Shown here: positions 6,211 to 10,234 of the stretch, in pieces
Layout of the letters: each line of letters begins with the position of its first letter
How positions within the stretch are numbered: the first letter of the stretch is position 1
Assembly (NCBI GenBank): GCA_017538005.1
Contig: JAFYJR010000127.1
Coordinates: forward strand, 1 to 10,234
Direction: 5' to 3'
Length of the DNA: 10,234 bases
Source of the DNA: Clostridia bacterium
GTDB taxonomy: Bacteria > Bacillota > Clostridia > Oscillospirales > Acutalibacteraceae
Position numbers and translations under genes: made by a program
Notes under the pieces: model-generated
Seen by the model: only the letters and a program-made list of their open reading frames with translations
Database searches by the model: none
Told to the model about the DNA's origin: nothing

Positions 6211-7170
6211 ATGAAGAAAACAAACTGGAACAAGGCTGCGGCAATACTTGTCGCATTCGTAATTTTACTCACATTCGGCGCATGCGGAAGCAAGCAGGCG
6301 GCTGACGGAAGCTACAGGGAGTACAGCGATGTAAATCTCGCTGCCGTCGACGGAAACGGCAAAGGCGGTATTTCAAAAGCCGCGTCGGAGAATCAGGCTG
6401 ATGCCGCTCCCGCGGAAAACTCAAAACCGACATATACAGGTAACCGCAAGATAATCAGAAACGCGAGTCTCGACCTCTCGACAGAGAAGTATTCGGAGAC
6501 AATCAAGGCAATAGAAAAGGCAACTGCGGATCTCGGCGGCTATATTGAGCAGTCTCAGGAGACAAAGTATGATGATTTTTCATATACTTCGATGACTGTC
6601 AGAATCCCCACCGAAAAGCTTGATGAGTTCCTCGGCAAGATGGACGGAGTCGCGACGGTTACTTCAAAGTCAATCACATCCGACGACATCACTGCATCCT
6701 ATGTTGACACGGAGAGCCATCTCAAAGCCTTGAGAACAGAGCAGGATACATTGCTTGAACTCCTCTCAAAGGCAAACGGTCTCTCTGAAATCCTTGAGAT
6801 ACAGGACAGACTCACAAGTGTAAGAGCTGAGATAGAATACTATCAGAGCCTCATGAACACCTTTGACAATGAGCTTGAGTACTCAACCGTCAGGATAGAA
6901 GTTGATGAAGTAAGGCACGAGGTTGTAACTGGCGAAGGTTTCTGGGCAAAAATCGGTCTCGGACTCAAGGAATCCTTCTACGATGTAGGAACCGGTATAG
7001 CCAATTTCTTCTCCTGGATCATCATCCACATCCCTTATCTCATTATCCTTGCTGTCATTATAGTGGCTCTTTGTGCTATAATTAAGAAGCTTAAGGCAAA
7101 GAGAAAGACCAAGAAGGAAAAGAAAAATGCAGGACAAACAGATAGTGCAGATGTATCTGGACAGAAATGA
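6211..7170 (+). CDS. DUF4349-type lipoprotein with C-terminal membrane segment
   Basis: A 319-residue envelope protein. The N-terminus is a lipoprotein signal: MKKTNWNK, a hydrophobic stretch 9-22 and TFGACGS with Cys25 as the lipidated residue (lipobox -3 is Phe, slightly unusual). Residues 26-78 are a low-complexity Ala/Ser/Asn linker. RKIIRNASLDLSTEKYSETI (79-98) and ADLGGYIEQSQ (106-116) are the DUF4349 signature, and 165-215 is predicted coiled coil (QDTLLELLSKANG, ILEIQDRLTSVRAEIEYYQS). A transmembrane helix follows at about 268-291, then a Lys-rich cytoplasmic tail. Function is not established for the family. The ATG at 6211 is chosen over an in-frame GTG at 6181 because the latter precedes the signal peptide and lies in the terminator stem. 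The last 44 bases overlap the sigma factor gene, tying this protein to it. Confidence 0.85.
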   Translation: MKKTNWNKAAAILVAFVILLTFGACGSKQAADGSYREYSDVNLAAVDGNGKGGISKAASENQADAAPAENSKPTYTGNRKIIRNASLDLSTEKYSETIKAIEKATADLGGYIEQSQETKYDDFSYTSMTVRIPTEKLDEFLGKMDGVATVTSKSITSDDITASYVDTESHLKALRTEQDTLLELLSKANGLSEILEIQDRLTSVRAEIEYYQSLMNTFDNELEYSTVRIEVDEVRHEVVTGEGFWAKIGLGLKESFYDVGTGIANFFSWIIIHIPYLIILAVIIVALCAIIKKLKAKRKTKKEKKNAGQTDSADVSGQK

Positions 7171-7705
7171 ACAGGCCATCGCTGAAACCAAAAACGCATA
7201 CGGAAATTATCTTTTGACCATAGCTTTTAATATCCTCGGAAACCACGAGGATGCGGAAGAGGCCGAGGCGGACACCTATGTCCGCACATGGAATGCAATC
7301 CCTCCCCAGATTCCGCTTAAACTCAAGGTTTTCCTTGCAAAAATTACCAGGAATATTTCAATAGACATGTACAGAAAACAGCATGCGGAAAGACGCGGCG
7401 GGCAGGGCTGCGACATGCTCCTCTCGGAGCTTGAGGAGGCCCTGTCGACGCTCGGCGAAGGCGTAGACAACGCGACGCCGGACACCGCGCTTGACCAAAG
7501 CGAAGTGACGCGCGCTTTAAACGATTATCTCGCTGCGCTCGACCCGACAAAGCGCGTCATGTTCGTCAAGCGCTACTGGTACGGCGAGTCCGTCGCCGAC
7601 ATAGCCGCTGAGTTGTCACTCAGCGAAAGCAATGTCGCGACGACCCTCTTCCGCCTTCGCGCCTCGCTCAAAGATTTCCTGGAAAAGGAGGAAATCGCGG
7701 TATGA
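7127..7705 (+). CDS. ECF-type RNA polymerase sigma factor
   Basis: A 192-residue sigma-70 family factor with only regions 2 and 4. Region 2 spans about 23-90: YLLTIAFNILGNHEDAEEAE (28-47), then DTYVRTWNAIP (49-59), FLAKITRNISIDMYRKQ (69-85). An acidic linker (94-127) joins it to region 4 at about 133-186, with LDPTKRVMFVKRYWYGESVA (138-157) and the helix-turn-helix DIAAELSLSESNVATTLFRL (158-177). It would direct RNA polymerase to an envelope- or signal-responsive regulon. The ATG at 7127 follows AGAAGGA (7112-7118) by 8 bases and lies inside the lipoprotein gene, overlapping by 44 bases in another frame. The stop overlaps the next start as ATGA, so sigma factor and partner are translationally coupled. 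The acidic run in region 2.2, DAEEAEADT rather than the common DAEDxxQDT form, is slightly atypical. Confidence 0.9.
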   Translation: MQDKQIVQMYLDRNEQAIAETKNAYGNYLLTIAFNILGNHEDAEEAEADTYVRTWNAIPPQIPLKLKVFLAKITRNISIDMYRKQHAERRGGQGCDMLLSELEEALSTLGEGVDNATPDTALDQSEVTRALNDYLAALDPTKRVMFVKRYWYGESVADIAAELSLSESNVATTLFRLRASLKDFLEKEEIAV

Positions 7706-8403
7706 AAAGAAAAAGAGCGGAGAACATTTTCTCCGCAATGACTGACATAAATGAAAAATATCTTGAAGAGGCTGAAAACTACACTGCCGGAAGTCAGACG
7801 GTGACCGTTCATCCCGGCAGAAAGCGCTGGGTGGCGATAGCGGCCTGTTTCGTTCTGATAATGGCGGTTGCCTTCCCGGCTCTGAACAACCTCTTCGGCA
7901 AAACAGCTTCGAAAGCCTCGAATGACGCCGCGGGCTTTATTCAGGAAGCGGCTCAGGATGGCGCGAACGCGAACAAGAGTTACTCGTCAGAAGGCGACAA
8001 CGCCTGCAGGGTATCGTCGATGCCCGATGACGCATGCGGAATAACCTGGAAGGTTGTCGGTGACGCGGAGCTTTCCTTTGATGTGACTGAATTTGATCTT
8101 CATAACACCGAGTGTTACATCACTGTTTTATGGACAAACAATACTTCGCATGACATCAACATAAATCCGACCTTCGCACTTCTGAAGGAAGACGAAAACG
8201 GAAAACTCGTGAACGCTTTGGGCGAAGATGTAACGATGGCTTTTCCGACGGTTATCTATACCGCGGAGAAGGACGGAGGTACAACGGAAATCACTTATCC
8301 GCTGCCGCATCTTACGGAACTCGGGTCTGAAAAGCTTGTAATTTTCCTGAACGGTACGGAAGAAACCCCTTACAGAATAGATATCGATTTGGCAACATCT
8401 TAA
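7702..8403 (+). CDS. Single-pass membrane protein, probable anti-sigma factor
   Basis: A 233-residue protein. Residues 1-42 are cytoplasmic and contain AMTDINEKYLEEAENY (12-27), a short acidic helix often seen in Clostridia proteins paired with ECF sigma factors. KRWVAIAACFVLIMAVAFPA (41-60) is a membrane helix. About 61-115 is a Ser/Ala/Asn-rich linker. The outer part (116-229) alternates hydrophobic strands, for example AELSFDVTEFDL and CYITVLWTNN, suggesting an Ig-like beta-sandwich. Two Cys (102, 112) flank SSMPDDA. There is no HxxxCxxC zinc motif, so it is not a classical ZAS anti-sigma factor; the role is inferred from topology and from coupling to the sigma gene. Start ATG at 7702 overlaps the sigma stop and follows a perfect AAGGAGG (7685-7691). 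The stop TAA is the first bases of the following terminator hairpin. Confidence 0.75.
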   Translation: MKRKRAENIFSAMTDINEKYLEEAENYTAGSQTVTVHPGRKRWVAIAACFVLIMAVAFPALNNLFGKTASKASNDAAGFIQEAAQDGANANKSYSSEGDNACRVSSMPDDACGITWKVVGDAELSFDVTEFDLHNTECYITVLWTNNTSHDININPTFALLKEDENGKLVNALGEDVTMAFPTVIYTAEKDGGTTEITYPLPHLTELGSEKLVIFLNGTEETPYRIDIDLATS

Positions 8404-8417
8404 AAATGTGGTATCAT
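8389..8417 (+). promoter_or_regulatory. Candidate promoter of the histidine kinase gene, inside the terminator palindrome
   Basis: TTGGCA (8389-8394), a 17-base spacer and TATCAT (8412-8417) each match 5 of 6 consensus bases, and TG at 8409-8410 provides an extended -10 element. The -10 box lies in the left arm of the terminator hairpin. Transcription would begin near 8424, so the kinase mRNA would carry only the right arm and escape termination. The surrounding 27-base palindrome (8409-8435) could also serve as an operator. No other space for a promoter exists between the terminator and the kinase start at 8458. Confidence 0.55.
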
Positions 8418-8444
8418 ACAATTTGTATGATACCATGTTTTTTT
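8402..8444 (+). terminator. Intrinsic terminator after the sigma/anti-sigma genes
   Basis: TGGTATCATACAA (8409-8421) and TTGTATGATACCA (8423-8435) are perfect 13-base inverted arms around one central T; in RNA the loop is likely AAUUU. Two G-U pairs and A5/T5 extend the stem to 8402-8442, and the T-run covers 8438-8444. The anti-sigma stop codon overlaps the left edge. The A-run on the left could make it work weakly in the other direction too. Confidence 0.8.
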
Positions 8445-8457
8445 AGGGGGACATGTT

Positions 8458-10234
8458 TTGACCACTGTCACATATTTTAATCTTGTAACGCTCTACGCGC
8501 TCATCGACGGAATATGTCTGAGCATCATAGTCGTTTTGCTCGGCGTAGTATGGACGATGAAGTTCGGAGTCAAATTTCATAAGACAACGGGATTGCTCTT
8601 CGCCCAGATAGGAACCTGTCTGAGCGATATGATCTGCGCTCTGATTGAGCATAATCCCGCCGTGCCGATCTGGGTGAAAATGCTTTTCAAAGCTTTATAT
8701 TTCATTGCTCTTGCGATAGTGGAATATATGTGGGCCCGCTTCGCGCTCAATCTTATGGAACCTAAGGTTCTGAGAAAAAGATGGGCGCAGATTGTTGTCA
8801 CAGTACCTGTTGCGCTGATGATAATTCTTACGCTCGCATCTTTCTTTACCGAACATGCCGTTTTCACATGTGATACAACCGGTTATTACCCCGCGACCCT
8901 TTATACATTGTACCCGCTTATCGGTTTCCTTTATCTGATAGTAATTTCTATCCGGGCTGTACGCCTTGCAGTCACTGAGAAGGTTATCTACAGGCGCAAT
9001 ATGTGTTATGTAATCTCACTCTTTACGCTGGCCCCGTTTGTTTTCTATATTGTTCAGCAGGTAATACCCGGACTGCCGTTTATCTGCGTGGGCGCAACGA
9101 TAAGTGTTGTATTTGTCTCGGTCACCATACGTGAGCAGATGACACAGAACCAGAGTTCTGTTGCGAGAGCACTTACCGAAAACTATGAAATCATAAGTCT
9201 TGTTGACCTCTCAAACGGCGAATATACCGATTACAGAAGGGGCCCTTTCATCGATTCGCTTGATTCCATGTATGAGGGCGAAACTGATTCGTTCTCTGAG
9301 TCCATAATGCGTTTTGCAGAGACATATGTTTACGAGGAGGACAGAAATGACTTCTATAATAGAATTTCAACATATAACCTCATTCGTGAACTCACAAAGA
9401 GCGGAGAGGCCATAATTGATATGCGGCTGGTTACGCCGAACGGTCTTGAGTACTATCGCGCCAAGGCCGTGGCTGATGATAAATTCAAAGAGAATTATCT
9501 GTGCGTCATCGGTATAAAGAATGTTGACGAGCAGACCCGTCAGGAGATGCGCCAGAAGCTGATGCTTGAGGAGGCGCTTTCAAGCACAGAGGACGCGAAT
9601 GCCGCGAAGACGGCTTTCCTTTTCAATATGTCGCATGACATACGCACGCCGATGAATGCGGTATTGGGATTTGCAAACCTGGCGAAGAAAAAAATTGATA
9701 CTGACCCTGAAACCGCGAAGGAATATCTCGATAAAATAGAAATCTCCGGTCATCATATGCTGACACTTTTAAACGATGTTCTTGATATGGCAAGTATTGA
9801 GGCCGGAAAGATAACCATTGAAGAACAGGCTACGGATATTCACTATTTCGGCGAAACCATTATCGCCATGACCGCAAGTATGGCTTCCGCACGTAACATA
9901 GCCGTAAATGTGGAATACAGGGATATAAAGCATGAGTTTATCTATGCCGACCGTCTTCATTGTGATCAGATACTGTTGAACATTGTCACAAACTCCATCA
10001 AGTACACAAGACCCGGCGGAAAAGTTGATATTGTATTTACAGAGACTCCGAGCAAGAGCCGCGGTCACGCAAATTACATCACAACAATAGAGGACAACGG
10101 AATAGGAATGAGTACGGAGTTCTTAAAGCATATTTTCGACAGTTTTGAGCGTGAACATACCACTACGGAATCCGGAGTACAGGGAGCGGGCCTCGGTATG
10201 TCCATAACCAAGAGACTCGTTGACCTCCTCGGTG
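8458..10234 (+). CDS. Membrane sensor histidine kinase, C-terminus cut by window edge
   Basis: The frame stays open for 592 residues to the window end. Residues 1-223 contain about seven hydrophobic helices (near 8-33, 43-62, 70-92, 109-128, 147-166, 182-200, 203-222), a membrane sensor of unknown ligand. Residues 235-355 resemble a PAS-like domain (YEIISLVDLSNGEYTDYRRG at 243-262). The HisKA domain has FNMSHDIRTPMNAVLGF with His393 as the phosphorylation site. The HATPase domain shows the N box around Asn508-Asn512 (LLNIVTNSIKY), G1 EDNGIGM (Asp546) and G2 GAGLGM (576-581). Kinases of this type in Clostridia often continue into receiver domains, but that part is outside the window. The start is TTG at 8458: AGGGGGA (8445-8451) ends 6 bases before it, the nearby ATG at 8453 runs into a stop after two codons, and no other in-frame start fits. 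No partner response regulator is seen. Confidence 0.9.
   Translation, partial: MTTVTYFNLVTLYALIDGICLSIIVVLLGVVWTMKFGVKFHKTTGLLFAQIGTCLSDMICALIEHNPAVPIWVKMLFKALYFIALAIVEYMWARFALNLMEPKVLRKRWAQIVVTVPVALMIILTLASFFTEHAVFTCDTTGYYPATLYTLYPLIGFLYLIVISIRAVRLAVTEKVIYRRNMCYVISLFTLAPFVFYIVQQVIPGLPFICVGATISVVFVSVTIREQMTQNQSSVARALTENYEIISLVDLSNGEYTDYRRGPFIDSLDSMYEGETDSFSESIMRFAETYVYEEDRNDFYNRISTYNLIRELTKSGEAIIDMRLVTPNGLEYYRAKAVADDKFKENYLCVIGIKNVDEQTRQEMRQKLMLEEALSSTEDANAAKTAFLFNMSHDIRTPMNAVLGFANLAKKKIDTDPETAKEYLDKIEISGHHMLTLLNDVLDMASIEAGKITIEEQATDIHYFGETIIAMTASMASARNIAVNVEYRDIKHEFIYADRLHCDQILLNIVTNSIKYTRPGGKVDIVFTETPSKSRGHANYITTIEDNGIGMSTEFLKHIFDSFEREHTTTESGVQGAGLGMSITKRLVDLLG

Noticed and set aside
8443..8867. 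Minus-strand open frames opposite the start of the histidine kinase
   Set aside because: No ribosome binding sites or recognisable domains; they are antisense to the membrane helices of the kinase.
1..10234. CRISPR arrays, tRNA/rRNA genes, insertion sequences, phage or toxin-antitoxin genes
   Set aside because: No regularly spaced repeats, transposase or integrase motifs, or structured RNA gene patterns were seen; non-coding gaps are each about 100 bases or less.

Overview
The window looks like chromosomal DNA of a Gram-positive member of the Firmicutes, most likely a gut-type Clostridia (Oscillospirales/Lachnospirales-like). That rests on strong AGGAGG-type ribosome binding sites before nearly every gene, tightly overlapping genes, a ribitol-phosphate (TarI/TarJ/TarL-type) envelope-polymer cassette, a DUF4349 lipoprotein, and a histidine kinase with the MSHDIRTPMNA-type H box common in that class. 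Base composition appears close to balanced, with AT-rich gaps between genes. No tRNA, rRNA, CRISPR array, insertion sequence or phage gene was seen. The species assignment is inference.

Left part, minus strand (1-1838): the first 181 residues of a sodium:solute symporter run off the left edge. It has a well-formed promoter overlapped by a 12-bp-arm inverted repeat (candidate operator). Upstream of it is a complete family I.5-like lipase of 376 residues with an intact catalytic triad and zinc ligands but no signal peptide.

Centre, plus strand (1832-6208): a divergent promoter, whose -35 overlaps the lipase -35, drives five close-packed genes. These are two GT2 glycosyltransferases, a TarI-like CTP:ribitol-5-phosphate cytidylyltransferase, a TarJ-like ribulose-5-phosphate reductase and a single-domain TarL/TagF/TagB-type polyol-phosphate transferase. 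An intrinsic terminator closes the unit. Together they would make CDP-ribitol, attach sugars to a carrier-linked acceptor and add ribitol phosphate, giving a teichoic-acid-like or ribitol-phosphate-decorated surface glycan.

Right part, plus strand (6211-10234): a DUF4349 lipoprotein, an ECF sigma factor and a membrane protein that is probably its anti-sigma factor form a translationally coupled envelope-signalling unit. It ends in a terminator whose palindrome also holds the -10 box of the next gene. That gene is a multi-pass membrane histidine kinase with a PAS-like region, cut by the right edge.

Several starts were set from ribosome binding sites. In three genes (lipase, tarI, tarL) the longest reading frame begins in or just before the Shine-Dalgarno sequence and the true start is 5-6 codons downstream. 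Two genes (GT2-A and the histidine kinase) start with TTG. The most unusual regulatory structures are the two terminators that overlap the expression signals of the gene behind them (6165-6208 and 8402-8444) and the symporter operator (581-637).
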